From contig NZ_CP011567.1 of NCBI RefSeq assembly GCF_001655615.1, forward strand, positions 2,551,001-2,615,000: a stretch of DNA of 64,000 nt. The letters are read 5' to 3'. This document shows, piece after piece, positions 42,651 to 51,071 of this stretch. The DNA comes from Pseudomonas sp. GR 6-02. Its GTDB lineage: Bacteria; Pseudomonadota; Gammaproteobacteria; Pseudomonadales; Pseudomonadaceae. Each line of letters begins with the position of its first letter. Position 1 is the stretch's first letter. A program made the position numbers and the translations under genes. Under the pieces are notes generated by a model. That model saw only the letters and a list, made by a program, of their open reading frames with translations. It did not search any database and was not told the DNA's origin.

Positions 42651-42882
42651 CATGGCTCCTGAACAAATTTAAAGGGACGTTTCTGTATCAACTCCAGCGC
42701 ATAGATTGAAACGCACTATAAAAACAATATGTACTTCTTTAATGGAATAAGAGCCTTGTGTCAGGCTATATGGAACCTAAGCCTCAGGCGCCATCCTTAC
42801 CGGGCTCGGCATTGATCAGAATGAATGGCTGCACTTCGAAATACCCTGCGATCTTTTGCTCTTGCTCTGCGCGCCCGAGGAG

Positions 42883-45372
42883 TCAGAACGCGTATTGCAG
42901 GCGGGTGTAGTAGTAACCGCCAGTGAAGCCGAAGGGTGAATAGCTGCCCCAGTTATCGCCGAACGAAGAGTTGCTTACGCCGATATGGTCGGGGTACTTG
43001 TCGAACAGGTTCTGTGCGCCGACGGCCACGGTCAGTTGTTTGTTGATCGCATACGCCACGTCGAGGTCGGTGATCCATTTGGCCGAATACTCGCGATCCA
43101 GGCTTGGATCGCTTGAGCTGTTGACCTCGGTGTAGGTGCCATAACGGGTCAACCGCAGATTGACGTCGAAGTCGCTGATCGCCCAGTCGGCGGAGAAGAT
43201 CATCTTGCTGCTGGGGGAGGTTTTGGTAATCAGCGCTCGCGATTGGCGTCCGAGCAACTGGAAGTTACTGCCCAGGGCGGTCAGTTGTGATGGTGTGTCG
43301 TTGACGCTGAGAATTTGCGTGTGGTTGTAGTTCAGCGCCGCGGTCCATCTCACCGAGCCGAACTGGTTCAGGTTCTGCCGGTAATTGCCGACCACATCGA
43401 CCCCGGACGTTCGGGTGTTGGCGCCGTTGGTGAAGTACTGCGCGCCGGCGGTGGCGGGTACGCCGATGCTGTCGAGCAGGGCCGCGACGCCCGGTCCCTG
43501 GAAACGCTCGCTGAGCACCAGGCGATCGCGCAGGTTGATCACGTAGCCGTCCACGGTCAGGCTCAGGTCTTCGCTGGGAGTCAGGGCGAAACCGAGACTG
43601 AAGTTGGTCGAACGTTCGGGTTTCAACGACTCGGCCCCAAGGGCCTGGGCGCCGGCCGAATCCACCGGCAGAATCACGTAGTTGTAAGACTGGTAGACGC
43701 CATTGATGGTGTCGAACCCGGTCGAGCGCGCGGTGAATATCTGGTTGGCCAGCGACGGTGCGCGAAAGCCGTTGCTGATGGTGCCGCGCACCGAGAACAC
43801 CGGGTTGAACTCATAGCGGGTACTGAGTTTGCCACTGCGAGTGCCACCGACGCCTTCGTTGTAATGCTCGTAACGCGCGGCGACGCCGAGGTACCACTGT
43901 TCGACAGGGTAGAAACCCAGGTCGACGTAGCTGGCGACGCTGTTACGGCTGACTTTTTGTGCGTCATCAGGGCTGATGCCGTTGGTGACCTGAGCGCCCG
44001 GATCCGGCCGTTGTCCGGCGCGTGGATGGCCGGCGGGAAACACGTAGCCGCCATCGATATACGAGGCTTCGGAGCCGGCGCGGGTCTCATAGCTTTCACG
44101 TCGATGCTCGAAGCCGAAGGCAACATCCAGCGGCTTGGCCAGGCCGATTTCGTAGCTGTTTTTCAGGTCCAGGTTGCTGGTCAACTGGTCGGCGATGTAG
44201 ATGCCGGAGGTGAACTTGTTCGGGGTGTTTTCACCCAGCGACGGGTTCTGGTTGTCGTAGGTGCGTTGCTTGGCGTAGTTGCGCCCGTAGGTGCTGCTCA
44301 GGTCCCAGGCCCAGCCGCCGAAATCCTCGCCCTTGGCACCGAAGGCGGACTGGAAGTCGGTTTCGTTGATCAGCCAGTAAGGACTGTAACCGTCGGGATA
44401 GCCATTGGGGCCGGTGGTGATGGTGTTGCGCCCATTGGGCAGGCGGAAGTTCTGGCCGTCATTGTTCTCCCGGGTGGCCAGGGTCGAGAACGAATAAAGG
44501 GTGACAGTATCGTTCAGCGGCAGGTCGAGGTTGTAGGCGATATCGGCCAGTTGACTGCGGGGCAAGCCGTAGCCTTTGTAGGTGTGGTGGCTGGCATCGG
44601 CCTCACGCGGGTCGGGCGAACCGTCGGCCTGCGGATAGTAATGCGCACTGTAGCCATTGCTGCCGGCCTTGTTGTCGCGCTCCTGGTAGCGAGTGTCGAG
44701 CGAGACATTGAGCACACCGGCTTCGCCGACCTGAAAACCATAATTGAGCGCTTCCTGCGCGGTTCCGCGTTTACCGTCGTAGCCTTGGCCGAGGGTGGTG
44801 TCGGAACTGCCGCCGGTGGTCTGCTTGAGGATGATGTTGATCACCCCGGAGATCGCATCCGAGCCGTACTGTGCCGCCGCGCCATCGCGCAGCACCTCGA
44901 TGTGATCGATGGACGACACCGGGATCAGGTCGAGATCGCTGGGCGCCGCGCCGCTGTTGATGCCGTTGATGTTCAGCGTGGCGCTGGTATGCCGGCGTTT
45001 GCCGTTGACCAGCACCAACACATGGGACGCGGTCAGTCCCCGCAGGGTCGCCGAGCGAACCACGCCGCTGGCATCCCAACCAGCACGGTCGGGCAGGTTG
45101 AAGGAGGGGATGAATTTGCTCAGCGCCTCCAACAAACTCGGTTTGCCCACCGAACGCAATTGTTCTCCGGTTACCACGTCGATCGGTGTCGGGCTGGTGG
45201 TGACGGTGCGTTCGACAGTGCCACGGTTACCCGTGACGACCACGGTGTCGAGGGTCGGTGAGGCGCTTTCGGCAGCCTCGATGTTGAACGAAGCCAGGCC
45301 GCAGGCAATCGACAGCGGCAGTAATAACGGACGGTAAGTCGGCGCCGTGCGGCGCGCTGGGCAGTTGAGCAT
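42883..45372 (-). CDS. TonB-dependent outer-membrane receptor (amine/sulfur operon, distal)
   Basis: The protein has 829 residues from the ATG at 45372, ten bases after GGAG; the frame stays open far upstream inside the RidA gene and that part is not coding. A signal sequence precedes 'SPTLDTVVVTGNRG', then a plug domain ('LRGLTASHVLVLVNGKRRHTSATLNINGINSGAAPSDLDLIPVSSIDHIEVLRDGAAAQYGSDAISGVINI') and a 22-strand barrel ending 'YTRLQYAF'. It should import a scarce solute with TonB energy. It is the last gene of a four-gene operon whose first gene is another such receptor. Confidence 0.9.
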   Translation of the reverse strand: MLNCPARRTAPTYRPLLLPLSIACGLASFNIEAAESASPTLDTVVVTGNRGTVERTVTTSPTPIDVVTGEQLRSVGKPSLLEALSKFIPSFNLPDRAGWDASGVVRSATLRGLTASHVLVLVNGKRRHTSATLNINGINSGAAPSDLDLIPVSSIDHIEVLRDGAAAQYGSDAISGVINIILKQTTGGSSDTTLGQGYDGKRGTAQEALNYGFQVGEAGVLNVSLDTRYQERDNKAGSNGYSAHYYPQADGSPDPREADASHHTYKGYGLPRSQLADIAYNLDLPLNDTVTLYSFSTLATRENNDGQNFRLPNGRNTITTGPNGYPDGYSPYWLINETDFQSAFGAKGEDFGGWAWDLSSTYGRNYAKQRTYDNQNPSLGENTPNKFTSGIYIADQLTSNLDLKNSYEIGLAKPLDVAFGFEHRRESYETRAGSEASYIDGGYVFPAGHPRAGQRPDPGAQVTNGISPDDAQKVSRNSVASYVDLGFYPVEQWYLGVAARYEHYNEGVGGTRSGKLSTRYEFNPVFSVRGTISNGFRAPSLANQIFTARSTGFDTINGVYQSYNYVILPVDSAGAQALGAESLKPERSTNFSLGFALTPSEDLSLTVDGYVINLRDRLVLSERFQGPGVAALLDSIGVPATAGAQYFTNGANTRTSGVDVVGNYRQNLNQFGSVRWTAALNYNHTQILSVNDTPSQLTALGSNFQLLGRQSRALITKTSPSSKMIFSADWAISDFDVNLRLTRYGTYTEVNSSSDPSLDREYSAKWITDLDVAYAINKQLTVAVGAQNLFDKYPDHIGVSNSSFGDNWGSYSPFGFTGGYYYTRLQYAF

Positions 45373-45409
45373 CAACGTGGAACTCCGTGAATGTCGGATG
45401 ATGGCCGTG

Positions 45410-45907
45410 TCACTTCTTGCGCGCGGCGACGGCTTCGATTTCGACCAGCCCGCCCGGCAACGGCAGGGCGACCACCTGCACGGCGGTGCGCGTCGGTTTG
45501 TTCGGTTGCGCGGTGCTGCCGAAGAACGGCGTATAGCCTTCCTGCAACCCGGCGAAATCGAGCTTGCCGCCCTTGGCCGGATCACCCACCAGGAACACCC
45601 GGAGTTGCACCACATCACCCAGGTCCAGGCCTTGGCTTTGCAGTACGCCTTTGAGCTTGTTGAGGATCGAGGTGGTCTGGGTTGCGGTGTCGCCATAGGC
45701 GGCGAAGGTATCCTTCGCTGCTTTTGGGTCATGCAGGTCGGCGAGCAGGCCACTGACGAACAGCAGGTCGGTTTGCGCCGGCACCGACACCGCCAGCGAA
45801 ATCGGAAAGTTCGAGTTGGGCAGGGCGACGCGTTTGATCTCGTCGGCGTGGCTGCTGAGGGCGGTCGCGGTCATGAGGAGTCCTGTGAGCAAAGTCATGG
45901 TTTTCAT
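45410..45907 (-). CDS. RidA/YjgF-family protein with signal peptide (periplasmic)
   Basis: A 165-residue protein that starts with a clear Sec signal (hydrophobic 4-17, 'SSHA' cleavage site), unlike cytoplasmic RidA. The body keeps the imine-deaminase features: 'DLLFVSGLLAD', 'VQLRVFLVGD', the substrate-carboxylate arginine Arg140 in 'PTRTAVQVVALP', and 'VEIEAVA' with the water-activating Glu. RidA hydrolyses reactive enamine/imine products. It lies 24 bases after a Tat-exported flavin amine oxidase whose direct product is an imine, so it probably finishes that reaction in the periplasm. The role is inferred. Confidence 0.85.
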   Translation of the reverse strand: MKTMTLLTGLLMTATALSSHADEIKRVALPNSNFPISLAVSVPAQTDLLFVSGLLADLHDPKAAKDTFAAYGDTATQTTSILNKLKGVLQSQGLDLGDVVQLRVFLVGDPAKGGKLDFAGLQEGYTPFFGSTAQPNKPTRTAVQVVALPLPGGLVEIEAVAARKK

Positions 45908-45931
45908 CGGTCAGTCCTTTATTGGAAAAAG

Positions 45932-47506
45932 TCAGGCAGCAACGCCCGGTTGCTGGCGTTCGGCATGGCGGCCGATCAGGGAAACGATGCGTCGCGCCGA
46001 GTCGGCGGCGCTGTTCTGCCAGATGCCGACGCCACCATGGGCGAGGGCGTCGCTGGCCAGATACGTGCGGCCCTGGGGTTCGTTGAGTATCTGGTAAGCG
46101 CTCTCGCCGACCTCGTCATTGACGATCCACGGGCCTTTGCTGAAGGGCACCTTGGCCCAGTTGATGGCCACCGGTTTTTGCAGTTTGGTGCTGTGTCCGG
46201 GGTGCAGCAGTTCGACCGCTTGCCGCGAGGAGGCGAACTGTTCGGCGAGGGATTTTTTGCTGAAGGCCTGGGCCGATTCGCTGGTGTTGTAGGCCGCGAC
46301 CAGAATGCCCTGGGCACTGTTCAGCCGATCACTGGGGTACCACAAACCTTTGACTTCATGGTCCAGATACGACAATCCGCCGTAGATGTTGAAGTCGGTT
46401 TCCCAGAAGCGCGGTGACTGCCAGGCGACTTTGTTGGCCTGATCGCTTTGTGCGCTGAGAATCGCTTGCTTGAAGGGGGCACTGAAGTTGCTCGGTAGTT
46501 TGGCCAGCAACGGCAGGGGCACAGTGACGATGGCGTAATCGGCGCTCAGCGTCTGGTCTGTGCCGGTCTTGCGGTTCCGGTAGGTGATGCGGCTACCGTT
46601 TTCGGAGGTCTGAATATCGCTGACTTCGGCGTTGAAACGCACCGCATCCTTGAGCTTGTCGTAGAGCGCGTAGGGAATCCGGTCCATGCCGCCAACCGGT
46701 TGGAACATGGTCGAGGAAAACTCCGGGATTTCATCGAACACCAACGCACCCCAGAGCTTGGGGTTGAGCAGGGTCTGTAGCTCCAGCGGTGCACGGGTGA
46801 TGCCGGTTTGATCGCCGGCACCGGGGATACGGGTGTAACCCGAGCGCACCGAACCTTTGTATTTGAAGTCGGCGTTGAGGTCGCCATAGACCTTGAGGAA
46901 GTTCAACAGTGCCTGACGGTCGTCGACGCTCAAGTCCTGGTCCAGGGCTTTGCGGCTGACGGTTCTCGCCAGCAGTTCCGATAGTTGCCCGCGAGTGTCG
47001 TTGACCGCCTGGCGCAATTGGAAGGCCGGTCGTTTCGGGTCCGGCAAGGCCAGTGCGTTGCGGCTGCTGTTGACCAGCACTTGCAGCTCCACGCCCAACT
47101 CGCGGCAGTAGCCGAGGATCGTTTGGTGATGGCTGGGAATGCGCGCGGGACCGGCGTTGAAAAAGTGCCCGTCATCGAAGTCGACGGTCTGGCTGACCCC
47201 GTCGTCGAAATCGACTTTGGTGCCACGCCGCAGGGTCCAGTTGCGTCCGCCCACTCGCTCTCGGGCTTCGAGTATGGTCACGGTAAAGCCAGCCTTGCGC
47301 AGTTCATAGGCACTGACCAACCCGGAAATACCGGCGCCGACCACCACCACATGCTTGCCTTTGCCACTGCTGCCCAGTTGCAACGGGTTGAAGCTCGCCG
47401 CCACGGCCTGAGGTGTGAGCCCCAGCGCGCCGAGGGCGCCGACAGCGGCGGAATAGCCACCGACGGCGGCAATACGGGAAATCAGTTCTCTGCGGGTAAA
47501 AGCCAT
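45932..47506 (-). CDS. Tat-exported flavin monoamine oxidase / L-amino-acid-oxidase-like
   Basis: A 524-residue protein. The N-terminus 'FTRRELISR' and a hydrophobic stretch ending 'AVAA' form a twin-arginine signal, as expected for a protein that folds with FAD inside the cell. 'KHVVVVGAGISGLVSAYELRKAGFTVTILEARERVGGR' is the FAD-binding motif, and C-terminal 'YLASDALAHGGVGIWQNSA' closes the cofactor site. Family members oxidise primary amines or amino acids to imines with oxygen, releasing H2O2. The operon (receptor - oxidase - RidA - receptor) suggests an outer-membrane-imported amine or amino acid as substrate. A sulfur-containing amine is possible given the surroundings. Confidence 0.88.
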   Translation of the reverse strand: MAFTRRELISRIAAVGGYSAAVGALGALGLTPQAVAASFNPLQLGSSGKGKHVVVVGAGISGLVSAYELRKAGFTVTILEARERVGGRNWTLRRGTKVDFDDGVSQTVDFDDGHFFNAGPARIPSHHQTILGYCRELGVELQVLVNSSRNALALPDPKRPAFQLRQAVNDTRGQLSELLARTVSRKALDQDLSVDDRQALLNFLKVYGDLNADFKYKGSVRSGYTRIPGAGDQTGITRAPLELQTLLNPKLWGALVFDEIPEFSSTMFQPVGGMDRIPYALYDKLKDAVRFNAEVSDIQTSENGSRITYRNRKTGTDQTLSADYAIVTVPLPLLAKLPSNFSAPFKQAILSAQSDQANKVAWQSPRFWETDFNIYGGLSYLDHEVKGLWYPSDRLNSAQGILVAAYNTSESAQAFSKKSLAEQFASSRQAVELLHPGHSTKLQKPVAINWAKVPFSKGPWIVNDEVGESAYQILNEPQGRTYLASDALAHGGVGIWQNSAADSARRIVSLIGRHAERQQPGVAA

Positions 47507-47558
47507 CGTGGTGCTCCTTGCGTTCAGGCGGTAAGGAATCCGGTGTTCGCGTTAGGGG

Positions 47559-49691
47559 TTAAAGGTCGTAGCGCACGGACAACAAGAGGGTTCGTGGGTC
47601 GTTGATGGAGTAGAAGCGGGCACCGCTGGAGGGCACGTAGCCGACCGATTGCGGGTAGGCGCGGTCGAGCAGGTTTTTCACCGCCAGCGTGGTGGTCCAG
47701 TGACCGTCGCCGGAGATGTAGCGGGTGTTGGCGTTCCAGAAGGTCTGCTGGGGGATTTCCTGGACGTCGTCGTTGAGCGCGTTGGCGTAGGACTTGGTCT
47801 GGAACTGGGCATCGGTGCCGGCCAGCCAGGTGCCGGGCAATCCGGCCGGGATGGTGTAGTTGAGGCCGACGCTGGCGTTCCAGCGCGGCGAGAACACCAA
47901 CTGTTTGCCGTTGGCATCAACACCGGCACCGCTGGCATTTTCGAAGTCGTCGTACTGGCTTTCCAGGTAGCCGAGGTTGGCGGTCAGTTGCAGATCGTTG
48001 GTCAGTGCCGTCAGGGTTTCCAGCTCGACACCGTAGGTGTGTGCCTGGCCAACGTTGGTCCGCAGGCTGACACCCAGCGCCGGGTCGTAGGCATTGGTTT
48101 GCAGGTCTTTGTAGTCGTTGTAGAACAGCGCGACGTTGGCCCGCAGGCGTTGGTCGAAAAAGTCGCCCTTGAAGCCGGTTTCCCAGGTGGTCACGTCTTC
48201 CGGCGAGAACGCTTGCTCAGCCGCGGCCCGGGTTGGCGCACGGTTGTCGTAGCCCCCGGCCTTGAACCCTTTGGCGACGTAGGCGTATTGATTCAGGTGC
48301 GGCGTCCAGGCGTATTCGAAGCCGAGTTTCGGGCTGGTGGACTGCCACGACTTGCTTGATTCTGCGGTGAAGTTGGTCCCGGTGATCTGCCGGTTGGTAT
48401 TGATGGCGTAGTTGGTGTACTCGAAGTTTTTGTGCTCGCGGGTAAAGCGCAGGCCAGCGATCAGCGACAGCTGCGGCGTGATTTTGTAACTGCCCTGGCC
48501 GTACAACGCGTAGCTTTCAGTGTTGGTCGTGCTGTATTGGCCCTGGCCGATGACCCGGTTGCGTGCAACGGAATAGGTAAGGTTGTCGCGGTCCGCTTCG
48601 AACTTTTCGCGGTACAGGTACAGGCCGGTGCTGAAGCTGAATTTGTCGTAGTCGCCGTTGAGCTGGAATTCCTGGGTGGCGTAGTCCTGCCTGTAGGTGA
48701 TCAGGTTTTGTTGGATCAGCGCCGCTTGGCCCGAGTTGTCGTAGTCCACCGGCTGGTTGAACGCCGAATAAGCGGTCACTGATTTGAAGTTCAGGTGGTC
48801 GTCAATGGCGTAGATAGCGCGCAGCACCGAGCTGCCTTGGTCGAGACGGTTCTTCGGGTCGAGGCTGCTGTAGCTCTTGAATTTGTCGAAGTGGCCGTTG
48901 GCATCAAACGGCGTGTAGCTAGTGGTGTCGCCACGGTCGAAGGTGCCGGCCAGGGTCAGTTGCACATCCCATGGCGAATCAATGGGGTTGAAGCGTAGCT
49001 TGCCGCGGTAGGACTGGATGTCGACGTTGTTCACATCCTCGCCACGGGTCGGGTTGGAGACGGTGCCGTCACGGGTCAGGCGAATCGCCGAAAAACTGCC
49101 GAACAGCGCGTTGTCCACCAGCGGGCCGCTGATCAGGAACCGACCGTTCTGTGCGTTGTAGTTGCCGGCGCCGAGTTCGAAGAAACCCCGGGTTTCCTGG
49201 GTCGGATCGCGGGTGATCACACGGATCGCACCGGCGCTGCTGTTGCGCCCGTAGAGCGTGCCCTGCGGGCCACGCAACACTTCCACACGCTCGACGTCGT
49301 TGAAGTCGAGCATCGAGGAAATCGCCCGCGGGATGTACAGGTCATCGGCGTACACCGCGACGGCTGCCTCCTGGATCGGGTCGGTTTCGCCGATACCGCG
49401 TATCCCGTAGGTCTGGGCGCTGTAGGAGATCGACTGGCGGCTGAGGGTCAGGTTTGGCACTTGCCCGGAGAGGTCGCGGATGCTTTTGATCTGCTTGTCT
49501 TCAAGGGCTTTTTCGTCGAACGCGGAAATCGCCAGCGGGGTCTTTTGCAAGTCCTCGGTATGGTGTTCGGCGGTCACGGTGACCACGGGCAGGGCTCCCT
49601 CCCTGCCGGCTTCTTCGGCCTGGGCCGACAGCCCGAAAATCGCCAGCGACACGGCCAGCGGCAAACGGTTTGTACTGAAAATGTTGTGCAT
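47559..49691 (-). CDS. TonB-dependent outer-membrane receptor (amine/sulfur operon, first gene)
   Basis: A 710-residue protein with a signal peptide ending 'GLSAQA'. The plug ('VVTVTAEHHTEDLQKTPLAISAFDEKALEDKQIKSIRDLSGQVPNLTLSRQ', 'LRGPQGTLYGRNSSAGAIRVITRDP') resembles receptors of the sphingomonad-rich 'TonB-dependent receptor of unknown substrate' class, followed by the barrel and the C-terminal 'LLLSVRYDL'. It leads the operon, 52 bases before the amine oxidase. Its partner receptor at the other end may widen the substrate range. It does not look like a siderophore receptor by context, as no iron genes or Fur sites are evident. Confidence 0.9.
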   Translation of the reverse strand: MHNIFSTNRLPLAVSLAIFGLSAQAEEAGREGALPVVTVTAEHHTEDLQKTPLAISAFDEKALEDKQIKSIRDLSGQVPNLTLSRQSISYSAQTYGIRGIGETDPIQEAAVAVYADDLYIPRAISSMLDFNDVERVEVLRGPQGTLYGRNSSAGAIRVITRDPTQETRGFFELGAGNYNAQNGRFLISGPLVDNALFGSFSAIRLTRDGTVSNPTRGEDVNNVDIQSYRGKLRFNPIDSPWDVQLTLAGTFDRGDTTSYTPFDANGHFDKFKSYSSLDPKNRLDQGSSVLRAIYAIDDHLNFKSVTAYSAFNQPVDYDNSGQAALIQQNLITYRQDYATQEFQLNGDYDKFSFSTGLYLYREKFEADRDNLTYSVARNRVIGQGQYSTTNTESYALYGQGSYKITPQLSLIAGLRFTREHKNFEYTNYAINTNRQITGTNFTAESSKSWQSTSPKLGFEYAWTPHLNQYAYVAKGFKAGGYDNRAPTRAAAEQAFSPEDVTTWETGFKGDFFDQRLRANVALFYNDYKDLQTNAYDPALGVSLRTNVGQAHTYGVELETLTALTNDLQLTANLGYLESQYDDFENASGAGVDANGKQLVFSPRWNASVGLNYTIPAGLPGTWLAGTDAQFQTKSYANALNDDVQEIPQQTFWNANTRYISGDGHWTTTLAVKNLLDRAYPQSVGYVPSSGARFYSINDPRTLLLSVRYDL

Positions 49692-50111
49692 GGTGAGCCC
49701 CGGGTGTGTGAGTGCTGCGTTGGCGTCGTTATGTTTTTTTCGGCAAAGCGTTGCCCGGGCCAGGGGCCGCAGGCCTTGGCGGTGGGGCGGCTTGAGCCGG
49801 TTTTCAGGTTTGGGTGTGGCGATTGACCGTGGGGTGGTGTCGGCCGGAAAAACGTACAGTTCCGTGGGCCTCCACCTGGTCAGGGGTCGGTGATGGTTGT
49901 AACAGTATTTGTATAAACAGGCGCTGTAAAAGTCCGATTAGTTATAAGTTAATTATAAAAAATAGGTATTAAGTGTTGTATTGAAATGCGTAAAACTGAT
50001 GTTTATGTGGGGTAGTTAAAACGCATTCGCGGGCAAGCCTCGCTCCTACAGGGGAATGCATTCCAACTGTAGGAGCGTGGCTTGCCCGCGATGACGGTAG
50101 ATCGACTGGAC
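49692..50111. promoter_or_regulatory. Intergenic region upstream of the receptor-amine oxidase operon
   Basis: About 420 bases between the first receptor gene and the hydroxyacid dehydrogenase gene, both on the minus strand. The promoter of the amine oxidase operon should lie in its left half. The AT-rich stretch 49920-50020 has poly-A/T runs. A REP-type palindrome occupies 50028-50090. I see no gene. Confidence 0.5.
50028..50090. repeat. REP doublet (REPIN-like hairpin), GCGGGCAAGCC class
   Basis: Two 23-base REP arms (50028-50050 and 50068-50090) in inverted order pair with a single mismatch, around a loop centred on the perfect palindrome GGAATGCATTCC. It is the common extragenic REP type of P. 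fluorescens-group genomes, and lies just after the stop of the 2-hydroxyacid dehydrogenase gene. Confidence 0.9.
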
Positions 50112-51071
50112 TCAATACCCGCGTTGTACGTTCGCCTGATTTTCCAACGCCAAACCGTTGAGATAACGCTCAAGATTGGCCAGGAAACTGTCAGCAATAT
50201 CATGCCGACTGTTGGTGGAAATCGCCGAGGTATGGGGTGACAAGCGCACCCGTGGATGGATGTACAACGGATGTCCGTCCGGCAGTGGCTCAGGCTCGGT
50301 GACATCCAGCGAAGCCAGGCCGATCGTTCCGCTGTCCAGTGCTTCAAGCAACGCCCCGTGATCCAGCAGGCCACCACGGGCGATGTTGATCAGGTGCAGG
50401 CCGGGTTTGGCACTGGCGAGCACGGCGCGGTCGACGATATGCCGGGTCGCCTCGGTCAACGGCGCGGCCAGCACCAGATGGTCGGAGCGGGCGAACAGTT
50501 CATGGATGTCGCGCACCGCCTGCACGCCTTCGACCTCGAGCGGCGTCTGACTCTGCCGCAACGCCAGCACCTGGATACCCAATGCGTGGGCCTTGCCCGC
50601 CAGGCTGCGGCCGATGGCGCCGAAGCCGAGAATCCCCAGGGTGCTGCCCTTGAGCGGGGTCAGCGCGCTGAAGTTCCATTGCGAGTCGTGCACCCAAATC
50701 TCCGGCAGACGCTTGGCAGCGGCGAAGATCGCCGCCAGGGCGAATTCGGCGATGTTCTCGGCGGCACTGCCCCGCGACGTGCTCACCGGCGGGCCGTTGA
50801 ACAGCCATTGCGGATAGAAGTCGATGCCTGAAGACACCACCTGAATCCACCGCAGGCCATACGGCCAACCCGGTGGCGGCGTGTCCGGTGCCAGATAGCC
50901 GCGCACATTGATTGGCCGCGCCAGCAAGATGCTGACATCCGCCGGCAGGTCGCTGGGCACTCCGACCGGCACGCTGAGGACCTTGGCCCCCGGGTGTGTT
51001 TGCTCAAGGCGCTGGCGGATCACTTCGTTGAAGTCTTCATCCAGTTGGCTAGCGATAACGAGCTGGCTCAT
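50112..51071 (-). CDS. D-isomer-specific 2-hydroxyacid dehydrogenase (sulfur cluster)
   Basis: A 319-residue protein. The NAD(P) motif is 'LGILGFGAIGRSLAGKAHALG' near 145-165. The catalytic Arg lies in 'INIARGGLLDH', the Glu in 'DVTEPEPLPDGHPLY' and the His in 'RLSPHTSAIS'. The substrate domain resembles GhrA-like and phosphoglycerate-dehydrogenase-like enzymes, so glyoxylate, hydroxypyruvate or a 2-keto acid is expected. It overlaps the stop of the upstream acyl-CoA-dehydrogenase-like gene by four bases, so it handles a product of that oxidoreductase or is merely co-expressed. Confidence 0.85.
   Translation of the reverse strand: MSQLVIASQLDEDFNEVIRQRLEQTHPGAKVLSVPVGVPSDLPADVSILLARPINVRGYLAPDTPPPGWPYGLRWIQVVSSGIDFYPQWLFNGPPVSTSRGSAAENIAEFALAAIFAAAKRLPEIWVHDSQWNFSALTPLKGSTLGILGFGAIGRSLAGKAHALGIQVLALRQSQTPLEVEGVQAVRDIHELFARSDHLVLAAPLTEATRHIVDRAVLASAKPGLHLINIARGGLLDHGALLEALDSGTIGLASLDVTEPEPLPDGHPLYIHPRVRLSPHTSAISTNSRHDIADSFLANLERYLNGLALENQANVQRGY

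Noticed and set aside
43315..45261. 648-residue plus-strand frame opposite the distal TonB receptor
   Set aside because: It is a long open antisense frame caused by GC-rich codon bias; no known domain, and the receptor gene on the other strand is certain.
42883..45753. A single 956-residue gene covering the distal receptor and part of the RidA region
   Set aside because: The extra N-terminal 127 residues lie antisense-frame within the RidA gene and have no protein character; the receptor's signal sequence begins at 45372.
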